Shown here piece after piece: positions 33,020 through 41,128 of a DNA stretch of 64,000 bases. Numbering within the stretch: the first letter of the stretch is position 1; the number at the start of each line of letters is the position of its first letter. The stretch spans positions 1-64,000 of the forward strand of contig CALWDX010000070.1 of the NCBI GenBank assembly GCA_944376805.1, in the 5' to 3' direction. The DNA is from an uncultured Clostridia bacterium (GTDB lineage Bacteria; Bacillota; Clostridia; Lachnospirales; CAG-274). The translations under genes were made by a program, and so were the position numbers. Under the pieces are notes generated by a model. That model was not told the origin of the DNA. It searched no databases and saw nothing but the letters and a program-made list of their open reading frames with translations.

Positions 33020-34066
33020 ATGAAGTTTAAAAAAATAAGTTTAATTTTAACTTTAGCTTTAGGTATTGCTATTACAGGGTGCTCAAATAACTCTGAACAA
33101 ACATCACAAAATAATAATTTAGATAATGAAGTTAATACTAATGAAATAAAAAATGAACAGTATCCTATTATAATAAATCACGCATTTGGTGAAACAATAA
33201 TAGAAAGCAAACCAGAACGTATAGCAACAATAGCTTGGGGAAATCAAGATGTTCCATTAGCACTTGGAGTGGTTCCTGTTGCTATACCAAAGGCTAATTA
33301 TGGTGTTACTGATGAAACAGGATTATTACCTTGGACAAGTGAAAAATTTAAAGAATTGGGAGAAGAAAATCCTAATACTTTTGATGAGGTAGATGGGTTA
33401 GATTTTGAGTCGATAAGTGCATCAAACCCAGATGTTATATTGGCTGCATCTTCAGGTATAACAAAAGAAGAATATGATTTATTAAGTGAAATAGCTCCTG
33501 TTGTAGCATATCCAGAATTACCTTGGCAAACTAAATGGAGAGAACAAATAATTTTAAATTCAACAGCTATGGGTATGGAAGAAGAAGGGAAAGAACTTGT
33601 TTCAAATTTAGAAAATATCATAAAAGAAGAAACTAGTAAATATCCACAAATAGAAGGCAAGAGTGCTGCATTTTTCTATTTTAACCCATCAGATTTAGGA
33701 AACTTTTCTGTATATTTACCAGGAGATTCTAGAGCAGATTATCTTATAGATTTAGGACTTATTCTTCCTGAAAGTATTTCAGAACTTTCAAAAGAATCTA
33801 ATTCTTTTTATTTAGATTTAAGCTCTGAAAATGCTGAAGTTTTAAATGATATAGATGTTATATTATGCTATGGAGATGAGAATTTATTAAAATCTTTACA
33901 AAAAGATAAATTACTAAGTACTATACCTGCTATAAAAAGAGGGTCTGTTGTACTTATAGAAGATGGAACTCCACTTGCAGCTTCTGCTACACCGTCAGCT
34001 TTATCTATACCATATACTATTGAAGAATATGTTAAAATAATTAGTGAGGCAGTTGATAAAATATAA
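33020..34066 (+). CDS. Iron-siderophore ABC transporter, substrate-binding lipoprotein
   Basis: The 348-residue lipoprotein has a signal peptide with lipobox (ITGC) and an Asn/Glu-rich tether. The FecB/FhuD-type binding fold is marked by ESKPERIATIAWGNQDVPLA and by the long helix linking two lobes. It captures ferric siderophore outside the membrane and hands it to the permease pair downstream. ATG follows GGTGGAGG. The stop overlaps the next start by one base, so the four genes form one operon under the promoter at 32919. The whole operon sits between two cotJC fragments, so it may be cargo of an integrated element. Confidence 0.9.
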   Translation: MKFKKISLILTLALGIAITGCSNNSEQTSQNNNLDNEVNTNEIKNEQYPIIINHAFGETIIESKPERIATIAWGNQDVPLALGVVPVAIPKANYGVTDETGLLPWTSEKFKELGEENPNTFDEVDGLDFESISASNPDVILAASSGITKEEYDLLSEIAPVVAYPELPWQTKWREQIILNSTAMGMEEEGKELVSNLENIIKEETSKYPQIEGKSAAFFYFNPSDLGNFSVYLPGDSRADYLIDLGLILPESISELSKESNSFYLDLSSENAEVLNDIDVILCYGDENLLKSLQKDKLLSTIPAIKRGSVVLIEDGTPLAASATPSALSIPYTIEEYVKIISEAVDKI

Positions 34067-35061
34067 TGAAAATAAAATTTATAAGTATGTCATTACTACT
34101 AATATTATTATTAGTATTTTGTATATTTAGCTCATTAGCATTTGGTTCTAAAAATATTGATTTAATAACAGTTATAGATACATTAAAAAATCTAGATAAT
34201 AACAATTTTGAAGCAATAGTTGTAAAAGAAAGAATACCTAGAACAGTTTTCGGTCTTTTGGCAGGAGCTTCATTAGGAATATCGGGAACACTTATGCAAT
34301 CAATAACAAGAAATCCTATTGCAGACCCAAGTATTTTAGGTATAAATACAGGATCAGCTTTATTTGTTGTTTTAGGCATTGCATTTTTAGGTGTTACAAC
34401 TTATAAAGAATACATAATATTAGCATTATTAGGGGGATTAATTACAGCAATATCAGTTTATCTTATAGCATCTATTGGTAATGGAGGAATATCACCTATG
34501 AAACTTGCACTATCAGGTGTAATAATAAGTGCTATTTTGTCATCTCTAATAAATGTAGTTATGTTACCAAGAAGTGAAGTTATGAGTAGCTTTAGATTTT
34601 GGCAAGTGGGAAGTATTAGTGGGGTAACTTGGCAATCTATAATTGTAATGTTACCATTTATTATATTGGGTATAATATTAAGTTTTTTTGTAGCACCAGC
34701 TTTAAATGCACTAGCTTTAGGAGATGAAGTTGCAATAGGTTTAGGTGTTAAAGTAGGCTTAACTAGAATTATTAGCTCTATTTCAGTCATTTTATTATGT
34801 GGTACAGTAACTGCTTTAGCAGGACCTATAGGATTTATTGGTTTAATGGCACCACATATTATTAGAATGTTATTTGGTAATAATATTAAGTTTATAATAC
34901 CTATGTCGGCTTTTGTAGGTAGCATTTTATTAACTTTTTCAGACGTTATAGGAAGAATTATGGGTTCTCCTAGTGAGCTTGAAGTTGGTATAGTTACAGC
35001 TTTTATAGGTGCACCTATATTTATTATTATTTCAATGAAAGCGAAGGTGCGTTCATTATGA
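34066..35061 (+). CDS. Iron-siderophore ABC transporter permease 1 (FecCD family)
   Basis: The 331-residue, highly hydrophobic protein has about nine membrane helices and FecCD signatures: RIPRTVFGLLAGASLGISG, TRNPIADPSILGINTG and GPIGFIGLMAPHIIRML. It forms the channel with the second permease. The start overlaps the preceding stop (TAATG) and its end overlaps the next gene by four bases, giving translational coupling. Confidence 0.92.
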   Translation: MKIKFISMSLLLILLLVFCIFSSLAFGSKNIDLITVIDTLKNLDNNNFEAIVVKERIPRTVFGLLAGASLGISGTLMQSITRNPIADPSILGINTGSALFVVLGIAFLGVTTYKEYIILALLGGLITAISVYLIASIGNGGISPMKLALSGVIISAILSSLINVVMLPRSEVMSSFRFWQVGSISGVTWQSIIVMLPFIILGIILSFFVAPALNALALGDEVAIGLGVKVGLTRIISSISVILLCGTVTALAGPIGFIGLMAPHIIRMLFGNNIKFIIPMSAFVGSILLTFSDVIGRIMGSPSELEVGIVTAFIGAPIFIIISMKAKVRSL

Positions 35062-36083
35062 AAGAAACAGATATTATTAGTAAAGGTTATTTAAAAAGAA
35101 AGAAGAATTCAATATTTATAACAATAATTTTATTATTAATAACCATAAGCTTATGTTTTAGTATGTTAATGATAGGTAAAGAATATTACTCATTAGAAAC
35201 AGTAATAAAAGTTTTATTGGGGCAAGAAATAGATGGTGCTAATTTTGCTATATCTTCAATAAGGCTTCCAAGAATGTTATCAGGGCTTTTAGTTGGAATA
35301 TCACTTGCTATTGCAGGAAATACATTTCAAACTATATTAAGAAACTCTTTAGCCAGTCCAGATGTTATAGGTATTAGTGCAAGTTCAAGTGCAGCAGCGG
35401 TATTTTGCATTTTAGTTTTAAATTATTCTGGAGCTATTGTATCAATAATAGCTACAATTTTTGGAATACTTATAACTACACTGATTTATATTATTTCAAA
35501 AGGAAATGTATTTTCTAATAATAGACTTATATTAATAGGTATAGGCGTTCAAACTATGTTAAATGCATTTATTTCTTATATTATGGTTAATGCAAATGAA
35601 TATGATGTTACAAAAGCATTAAGATGGCTTAGCGGTAGCTTAAATGGGGTTCAAATGAAAAGTATACCTAGCTTATTTGTTATAACTATTATTTTTACTT
35701 GTATAATATTACTTTTGGAGAATCATTTAAAAGTTATGGAATTAGGTGAAGATTTATCTATTTCTTTAGGGGTAAATACCAATTTAATAAGAATAGTACT
35801 TATAATAAGTGCAGTTTTTCTTATTGCTTTTTCTACTTCTGTAACAGGACCAATATCTTTTATAGCGTTTTTATCTGGTCCAATATCTAAAAGGTTAGTA
35901 GGGACAGGGTGTAAAAATATATTTATATCTGGTTTAATAGGAGCTATTTTAGTTTTATCATCTGATTTAATAGGACAATTTGCTTTAAATACAAGATATC
36001 CAGTTGGTGTTATAACAGGAGTTTTAGGAGCACCATATCTTTTAATATTATTACTTAAATTAAATAAAAAGGGTGGTGTATAA
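35058..36083 (+). CDS. Iron-siderophore ABC transporter permease 2 (FecCD family)
   Basis: The 341-residue permease is the partner of the preceding protein: RLPRMLSGLLVGISLAIAGN, NSLASPDVIGISASSSAAA and GPISFIAFLSGPISKRL. The N-terminus has a basic cytoplasmic stretch (KGYLKRKKN) before the first helix. Its ATGA start overlaps the stop of permease 1. The ATPase gene starts directly after it. Confidence 0.92.
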   Translation: MKETDIISKGYLKRKKNSIFITIILLLITISLCFSMLMIGKEYYSLETVIKVLLGQEIDGANFAISSIRLPRMLSGLLVGISLAIAGNTFQTILRNSLASPDVIGISASSSAAAVFCILVLNYSGAIVSIIATIFGILITTLIYIISKGNVFSNNRLILIGIGVQTMLNAFISYIMVNANEYDVTKALRWLSGSLNGVQMKSIPSLFVITIIFTCIILLLENHLKVMELGEDLSISLGVNTNLIRIVLIISAVFLIAFSTSVTGPISFIAFLSGPISKRLVGTGCKNIFISGLIGAILVLSSDLIGQFALNTRYPVGVITGVLGAPYLLILLLKLNKKGGV

Positions 36084-36084
36084 T

Positions 36085-36885
36085 ATGTGTAATAAACAAA
36101 TATTAAAAGGCAACAATTTAGTTTTAAGTTATGAAAATAGAGAAATAATTCATAATGTAGATATAACTATACCACCTAATAAAATAAGTGTAATAATAGG
36201 TTCTAATGGATGCGGAAAATCTACATTATTAAAAAGTTTTGCAAGATTATTAAAACCTAAATCAGGAAATATAACTATAAATGATAAACAACTCAAAGAA
36301 TTTCATTCTAAAGAGTTAGCTCAAATTTTAGGTTTATTGCCACAATCTCCAATTGTACCAGAGGGAATAAGTGTATTTGATTTAGTATCTAGAGGAAGAT
36401 TTCCTTACCAAAGTTTTTTAAAGGGTAGCTCTAATGAAGATAAAAAAGCAGTTGAAGAGGCTCTTAAAATTATGGATATAGAAGAACTAGCAAATAGAAA
36501 TGTAGATGAATTGTCTGGAGGACAGCGTCAAAGGGTATGGATAGCTATGGCACTAGCACAACAAACAGATATATTATTATTAGACGAACCAACAACTTAT
36601 TTGGATATATCATATCAAGTTGAAATTTTAGACCTATTAACAGATATAAATAAAAAACATAAAACAACAATAGTTATGGTATTACACGATATAAACTTAT
36701 CAGCAAGATATGCAGATTATATATTTGCTATAAGTAAAGGAAAGTTGATATGTGAAGGAACACCATCAGAAGTTATATCAGAAGAATTAATAAAAAAGGT
36801 ATTTAATTTAGATTGTGTAGTTATTCAAGACCCTATTTCAAGAACACCTATGATTGTACCAAAAGGTAGGCATAATATCAAATAA
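36085..36885 (+). CDS. Iron-siderophore ABC transporter ATPase (FecE/FhuC-like)
   Basis: The 266-residue protein has all ABC motifs: Walker A GSNGCGKSTLLK, Q-loop LPQSP, signature LSGGQRQRVWIAMAL, Walker B DILLLDEPTTYLD and switch His in VLHD. ATG 36085 follows the stop of the permease gene by one base and has GGGTGGTG upstream; an in-frame GTG at 36073 lies inside the permease gene and is less likely. It drives uptake. No clear terminator follows before the second cotJC fragment. Confidence 0.92.
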   Translation: MCNKQILKGNNLVLSYENREIIHNVDITIPPNKISVIIGSNGCGKSTLLKSFARLLKPKSGNITINDKQLKEFHSKELAQILGLLPQSPIVPEGISVFDLVSRGRFPYQSFLKGSSNEDKKAVEEALKIMDIEELANRNVDELSGGQRQRVWIAMALAQQTDILLLDEPTTYLDISYQVEILDLLTDINKKHKTTIVMVLHDINLSARYADYIFAISKGKLICEGTPSEVISEELIKKVFNLDCVVIQDPISRTPMIVPKGRHNIK

Positions 36886-37017
36886 TTATTAAAATAAAAG
36901 TATCACATTATAAAGAAAGTAAATATTTTAGTTATAGAATACAGAAAAAATATATTTGTGTTGTATTTAATAAAAATATATGAATAAATTATTTTTATTA
37001 AACATAAATATTATGAA

Positions 37018-37049
37018 TTTTTAAGTCCTATATTGACAGAAGCCGACCA
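37018..37049. repeat. Attachment-site core repeat, copy 2
   Basis: Identical over 32 bases to 32434-32465. It lies at the left edge of the second cotJC fragment, next to the chromosomal tRNA cluster. Confidence 0.7.
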
Positions 37050-37365
37050 CGGTTTAGGAATTTTCCCAGCAAGTGCAGGTGGTGTAGCTTTTTCAGCAGA
37101 TGGTTTACAATCAACAGGTAACCCTGTTGCCGATTTATATGAAAATTTAGCAGCAGAGCAAAAAGCAAAAGCAACATATGAATATATATTAAATATGACA
37201 GATGACCCAGATGTTATTACACCTATTAAATTTTTAAGAGAAAGGGAAGTAGTACATTTCCAACGTTTTGGTGAAGCATTAAGACTTGTGCAAGACTATT
37301 TAGATAGTAAAAGACAATTTATAATAGAAAAGCCTAATAATATGAGACCACAACCAAGAAAATAA
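37021..37365 (+). pseudogene. cotJC: cotJC 3' fragment, copy 2
   Basis: It encodes the same C-terminal CotJC segment as 32437-32781 (EADHGLGIFPASAGGVAFSA, then LAAEQKAKATYEYIL and REREVVHFQRFG), with few residue changes but many synonymous base changes, and again no 5' part. Because it is adjacent to chromosomal tRNA genes, it may be the native 3' end of the host gene, with copy 1 brought in by an element. The intact 5' half should lie beyond the left end of the ICE. Confidence 0.85.
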
Positions 37366-37410
37366 TTTATATTTTAATTAATATAAATATTTGCCATATA
37401 AATTATATAA

Positions 37411-37453
37411 AAAATAGCTAACTCTAAACTTATTTTTAGGTTAGCTATTTTTA
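37411..37453 (+). terminator. Terminator after cotJC fragment 2
   Basis: AAAATAGCTAAC pairs with GTTAGCTATTTT and is followed by T residues. Confidence 0.8.
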
Positions 37454-37473
37454 TAAAAACTAATTATTAATTA

Positions 37474-37554
37474 TGCCGCTGGTGGGACTTGAACCCACAC
37501 GAGAAAACTCGCTAGATTTTGAGTCTAGTGCGTCTGCCATTCCGCCACAACGGC
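37474..37554 (-). tRNA. tRNA-Leu (anticodon CAA)
   Basis: The minus-strand cloverleaf has acceptor stem GCCGTTG/CAGCGGC, a D arm, an anticodon stem CTAGA/TCTAG with loop CTCAAAA (anticodon CAA), the long variable arm typical of Leu tRNAs and a T arm with GGTTCAAGTCC. The CCA end is not encoded. Confidence 0.95.
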
Positions 37555-37704
37555 TAATACAAAATAATTATACATATATTTCAAATATTTGTCAATGAAA
37601 AAAGAAATTAAAAAATTTTTAAAAAAGTATTGACTTTTATTAAGTTATAATTTATAATAATGTTTGTTGTTAAAGTTTAATATAATATTTATTATATATA
37701 TTTT

Positions 37705-37787
37705 GCAGTCGTGGCGGAATTGGCATACGCGCTAGACTAAGGATCTAGTGGTCCTAGACCTTGGGGGTTCGAGTCCCCCCGACTGCA
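37705..37787 (+). tRNA. tRNA-Leu (anticodon AAG)
   Basis: Acceptor GCAGTCG/CGACTGC, anticodon loop CTAAGGA (anticodon AAG), long variable arm and GGTTCGAGTCC in the T arm. CCA is not encoded. It starts the plus-strand tRNA run. Confidence 0.95.
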
Positions 37788-37790
37788 TAT

Positions 37791-37862
37791 GCGCGAGTGG
37801 CTCAGTGGTAGAGCATCGCCTTGCCAAGGCGAGGGTCGCGGGTTCGAATCCCGTCTCGCGCT
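37791..37862 (+). tRNA. tRNA-Gly (anticodon GCC), copy 1
   Basis: Acceptor GCGCGAG/CTCGCGC, anticodon loop TTGCCAA (GCC), T loop GGTTCGAATCC. Identical to the copy at 37996. Confidence 0.96.
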
Positions 37863-37868
37863 TAATAA

Positions 37869-37940
37869 AGGGTTATCGCCAAGCGGTAAGGCACAGGGTT
37901 TTGATCCCTGCATTCGTAGGTTCGAATCCTACTAGCCCTG
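37869..37940 (+). tRNA. tRNA-Gln (anticodon TTG), copy 1
   Basis: Acceptor AGGGTTA/TAGCCCT, anticodon stem CAGGG/CCCTG with loop TTTTGAT (TTG), T loop GGTTCGAATCC, discriminator G. Confidence 0.94.
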
Positions 37941-37995
37941 TATTTTAAGCTATGGAGGTAAACTCCATAGCTATACAATTAAATATTTACACTCT

Positions 37996-38067
37996 GCGCG
38001 AGTGGCTCAGTGGTAGAGCATCGCCTTGCCAAGGCGAGGGTCGCGGGTTCGAATCCCGTCTCGCGCT
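37996..38067 (+). tRNA. tRNA-Gly (anticodon GCC), copy 2
   Basis: Same sequence as the tRNA at 37791, with anticodon loop TTGCCAA and a GCGCGAG acceptor stem. Confidence 0.96.
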
Positions 38068-38073
38068 TAATAA

Positions 38074-38145
38074 AGGGTTATCGCCAAGCGGTAAGGCACA
38101 GGATTTTGATTCCTGCATCCGTAGGTTCGAATCCTACTAGCCCTG
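38074..38145 (+). tRNA. tRNA-Gln (anticodon TTG), copy 2
   Basis: Same as the copy at 37869 except for compensated changes: anticodon stem CAGGA/TCCTG in place of CAGGG/CCCTG, plus one change near the variable loop. Anticodon TTG is kept. Confidence 0.94.
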
Positions 38146-38151
38146 TATTTT

Positions 38152-38182
38152 AAGCTATGAAGTTTACTTCATAGCTTTTTTT
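38152..38182 (+). terminator. Terminator of the tRNA run
   Basis: AAGCTATGAAG pairs with CTTCATAGCTT around TTTA, followed by a T-run. Confidence 0.85.
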
Positions 38183-38385
38183 GTATATAGAATACCATTG
38201 TTCTATGAGGTATTACAAAAATGCTGTCCTTATAAAAAGAAAATATATAGAAATATAAGATAAATAATAATTAAAAGATTAATAATATTAAAGTTTATAA
38301 ATATTTACAAAATATCTTAAGACATAGTGACTAATAACCCTTATATAGTGAGCAAGCCACCCATATGGGTGGTCTTGACCAATAA

Positions 38386-39282
38386 TTATTTAAAAAGTGC
38401 CATACTGCCTATTAATGTGCTTTTTGAAGTATCTTGTGATAAGTAAATATTCGTATTATATTTTAAGTTTTTTATAAAAGTATTTTTAAAAAGGTTATAA
38501 CTTTTTGAAATTTGTCCGCCTATTATAATATTTTTAGCATCAAAATCTTTTAATACAATATTTAAAGCATTAGCAAAATCTTCGCCAAAATTATCAAATG
38601 TAATATTTGAATTTTTATCAATATTATATTTTAAAGAAATGTCTTTAACATTATCTACTTTAATATTAGATATGTTATTATAAAAGTTTATAATACCTCT
38701 AGCTGAAATATAATCATCTATAATTGAGTCTTTAAATGCTATATTATATATCCAACCATTTTCTCCAATATCTTTACCATTTTTTATTACTTTACCATTT
38801 TCTAAATATGTAGAGCCACAACCTGTACCGATACAAATAGCTAAACATTTATTATTTTTTAATATTTGATTTATTTCTAACTCACCTAAAGCAAATAGTG
38901 TTGCATCGTTTTCAAATAATATATTGAAATTTTTATCTATTCTATTTTTTATATTACTATTGTTTATAAAATTTAAAATTTCATCTTTTATATTTACATT
39001 GTATATACTTTCATATTTGTTTATATTTTTTATTTTACATATGCCATGTTCATAATCAAAAGGACCTGGAAAACCAATTCCAATACCTAATAAATTACCA
39101 TAATTATATGAATTAAATTCATTTTCTATAATATTAAATATGTTATTTAAAATAGTATTTTTATCTTCATTAGCTAAAGAAGAACACATATTTATATTAT
39201 CATTTAAAATATTTCTATTTTCTAAAACCACACCGGATTTTATATTTGTACCACCAATATCTAAACCTATATAAAAATTCAT
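38386..39282 (-). CDS. ROK-family sugar kinase lacking the usual zinc site
   Basis: The 298-residue protein has the ROK layout: N-terminal phosphate-binding GLDIGGTNIKSG, GIGIGFPGPFD, catalytic FENDATLFALGE and CIGTGCGSTY. The typical GHxxx...CxCGxxGC zinc segment is absent: GENGWIYNIAFKDSIIDDYI stands at that place, so the zinc-binding His and Cys are missing. It probably phosphorylates a hexose such as mannose or glucose. It is divergent from the mannoside operon and has AGGAGGTATATT before ATG. The promoter shares its -35 box with the opposite operon. Confidence 0.85.
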   Translation of the reverse strand: MNFYIGLDIGGTNIKSGVVLENRNILNDNINMCSSLANEDKNTILNNIFNIIENEFNSYNYGNLLGIGIGFPGPFDYEHGICKIKNINKYESIYNVNIKDEILNFINNSNIKNRIDKNFNILFENDATLFALGELEINQILKNNKCLAICIGTGCGSTYLENGKVIKNGKDIGENGWIYNIAFKDSIIDDYISARGIINFYNNISNIKVDNVKDISLKYNIDKNSNITFDNFGEDFANALNIVLKDFDAKNIIIGGQISKSYNLFKNTFIKNLKYNTNIYLSQDTSKSTLIGSMALFK

Positions 39283-39309
39283 AATATACCTCCTAAAAAA
39301 ATAATATTT

Positions 39310-39361
39310 ATTATAACATATATAAAAAAGTCTTGCAATATGTTATAACATATGATATTTT
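39310..39361. promoter_or_regulatory. Divergent promoters sharing one palindromic -35 box, with GntR-type operator
   Basis: TTGCAA (39333-39338) is its own reverse complement. Rightwards it is 17 bases from TATTTT (39356-39361); leftwards it is 17 bases from TATAAT (plus 39310-39315). A perfect 16-base palindrome, ATATGTTATAACATAT (39338-39353), fills the rightward spacer, and a second TTATAACATAT (39311-39321) overlaps the leftward -10. The GntR/UTRA regulator at 41129 is the likely binder, controlling both operons at once. Confidence 0.65.
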
Positions 39362-39391
39362 ATAAATATAAAATGTAAAGAGGTGATTTTT

Positions 39392-41119
39392 TTGTCTAGT
39401 TATAATTTATACCCTAAAATAAATATAAAAGGTTATGATAATGATGCTTTTTTAGGTTATGAAAATATTTTAAAGGAAATAGAAAATAAAATTAATAAAG
39501 ATAATTTTATAGTAGTTTTAGATTGTTACATAGGTGTTGATAGTGAAGAGCTTTTAGAAAAATTTAAAAATTTAAATTTTGATAATATTATATTTTCAGA
39601 TGACTATGCTTTAAAAGAAGATAAACTTACAGAAAAAATGCAAGATTATCTTACAGATGATAGAGTTTTTGGCATAATGAATACAAAAAAATTAAGAGAG
39701 TTTTTTATAAATGAAAATTTAGAAAAGTTAAAAAATGAAATTAGCAATTTAAAAGGAAAAACATTAGTTTATGGTGTTGGAGCTAGTCTTATAACAACAG
39801 GGGATTTATATATATATGCAGACATATCAAGATGGGAAATCCAACTTAGATATAGAAAAGGTATGACAAACTGGAATGTATCTAATAGTGATGCACCTAT
39901 TCTTGAAAAGTATAAAAGAGGCTATTTTATGGAATGGCGTATTGCAGATAGACATAAAATAGAAAATTTTGAAAACTTTAATTATATAATAGACACAAAT
40001 GTAAAAAATGAGCCTAAAATGGTTACAAAAGATGCTTTTTTTAATGGTCTTTTACAAGTTAGTAAACAACCTTTTAGGTTAGTACCATATTTTGATTCTG
40101 GTGTTTGGGGTGGTCAATGGCTTAAAGAGGTTTGTGGACTAGACAAAGAAAGAGAAAATTTTGCTTGGGGTTTTGATGGTGTTCCAGAAGAAAATAGTAT
40201 AATACTTAAATATGGTAATATATGTTTTGAAACTCCAGCTATAAATCTTGTATTTTGTGAACCTATAAATCTTTTAGGTGAAAGAGTTTATGCCAGATTT
40301 GGTAAAGAATTTCCTATTAGATTTGACTTTTTAGATACTATGGAAGGTGGTAATTTATCTTTACAAGTACACCCTTTAACAGAATATATACAAGAAACTT
40401 TTGGTATGCACTATACACAAGATGAAAGTTATTATATATTAGATGCTAAAGAAGATAGTGTAGTTTATTTAGGTGTTAAAGAAAATATAGATAAAGAACA
40501 AATGATAAAAGATTTAAAAGAATCACAAAAAACAGGTAAACCTTTTGATGCTGAAAAATATATAAATAAAATAGATGCTAAAAAGCATGACCATTTTTTA
40601 ATACCAGCAGGTACAATTCATTGTTCTGGTAAAAATACTGTTGTATTAGAAATTAGTGCAACTCCTTATATATTTACATTTAAACTTTGGGATTGGGGTA
40701 GACTTGGTTCAGATGGTCTTCCACGTCCTATTCATATAGAACATGGAGAAAAAGTAATAAATTATAATGCTGATACAAAATGGGTATATGAAAATTTAGT
40801 AAACCATATAAAACCTATTTATGAAGGTGAAGATTATAAAGAAGAAAGTACAGGACTTAGTAATAGACATAGCATAGAAACAAGAAGACATATTTTTGAA
40901 AATGAAGTTATTCATAATACTTATGGTAGTGTTAATGTACTAAATCTTGTTGAAGGTGAAGAAGTAACTATTGAAAGTTTAAATGGAGAATTTGAGCCTT
41001 TTGTAGTACATTATGCTGAAACTTTTATAATACCAGCTTGTATACAACAATATAAAATAAAAACAAGTGGAAATTCTAAAGGTAAAAAAGTAGCTACTAT
41101 AAAAGCATATATAAGGTAA
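39392..41119 (+). CDS. manA: Class I mannose-6-phosphate isomerase with long N-terminal extension
   Basis: The C-terminal 350 residues carry the type I phosphomannose isomerase features: LQVHPLTEYIQETF and IPAGTIHCSGKNTVVLE with the zinc ligands. It interconverts mannose-6-phosphate and fructose-6-phosphate. The N-terminal 200 residues are an extra domain reminiscent of nucleoside-kinase-like proteins but without a P-loop (VYGVGASLITTGDLYIYADI). TTG 39392 is chosen because GAGGTG lies about seven bases before it; the upstream GTG is part of that site. It is first gene of the operon with GntR and the GH38 mannosidase. Confidence 0.85.
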   Translation: MSSYNLYPKINIKGYDNDAFLGYENILKEIENKINKDNFIVVLDCYIGVDSEELLEKFKNLNFDNIIFSDDYALKEDKLTEKMQDYLTDDRVFGIMNTKKLREFFINENLEKLKNEISNLKGKTLVYGVGASLITTGDLYIYADISRWEIQLRYRKGMTNWNVSNSDAPILEKYKRGYFMEWRIADRHKIENFENFNYIIDTNVKNEPKMVTKDAFFNGLLQVSKQPFRLVPYFDSGVWGGQWLKEVCGLDKERENFAWGFDGVPEENSIILKYGNICFETPAINLVFCEPINLLGERVYARFGKEFPIRFDFLDTMEGGNLSLQVHPLTEYIQETFGMHYTQDESYYILDAKEDSVVYLGVKENIDKEQMIKDLKESQKTGKPFDAEKYINKIDAKKHDHFLIPAGTIHCSGKNTVVLEISATPYIFTFKLWDWGRLGSDGLPRPIHIEHGEKVINYNADTKWVYENLVNHIKPIYEGEDYKEESTGLSNRHSIETRRHIFENEVIHNTYGSVNVLNLVEGEEVTIESLNGEFEPFVVHYAETFIIPACIQQYKIKTSGNSKGKKVATIKAYIR

Positions 41120-41128
41120 GGTGATTTT

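Larger units (their letters stand above)
37791..38145 (+). repeat. Tandem duplication of the tRNA Gly-Gln pair
   Basis: The unit is repeated with a period of exactly 205 bases (37791/37996 and 37869/38074). The two Gly genes are identical; the Gln genes differ in two or three bases that keep pairing. The first inter-unit spacer keeps a degenerated hairpin without T-run, the second a working terminator. Confidence 0.9.

Noticed and set aside
37748-38140. Open frames across the tRNA cluster
   Set aside because: They are translations through tRNA genes and spacers; no binding sites or protein-like composition.
37474-38145. tRNA genes as the ICE attachment site
   Set aside because: The tRNAs are complete with no displaced 3' copies, and the recombinases are of the serine type; the core repeat lies in cotJC.
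38346-38372. CCACCCATATGGGTGG palindrome as terminator of the ROK gene
   Set aside because: The hairpin is strong but has no T-run on either strand; it could be an operator or a repeat, and I cannot assign it.
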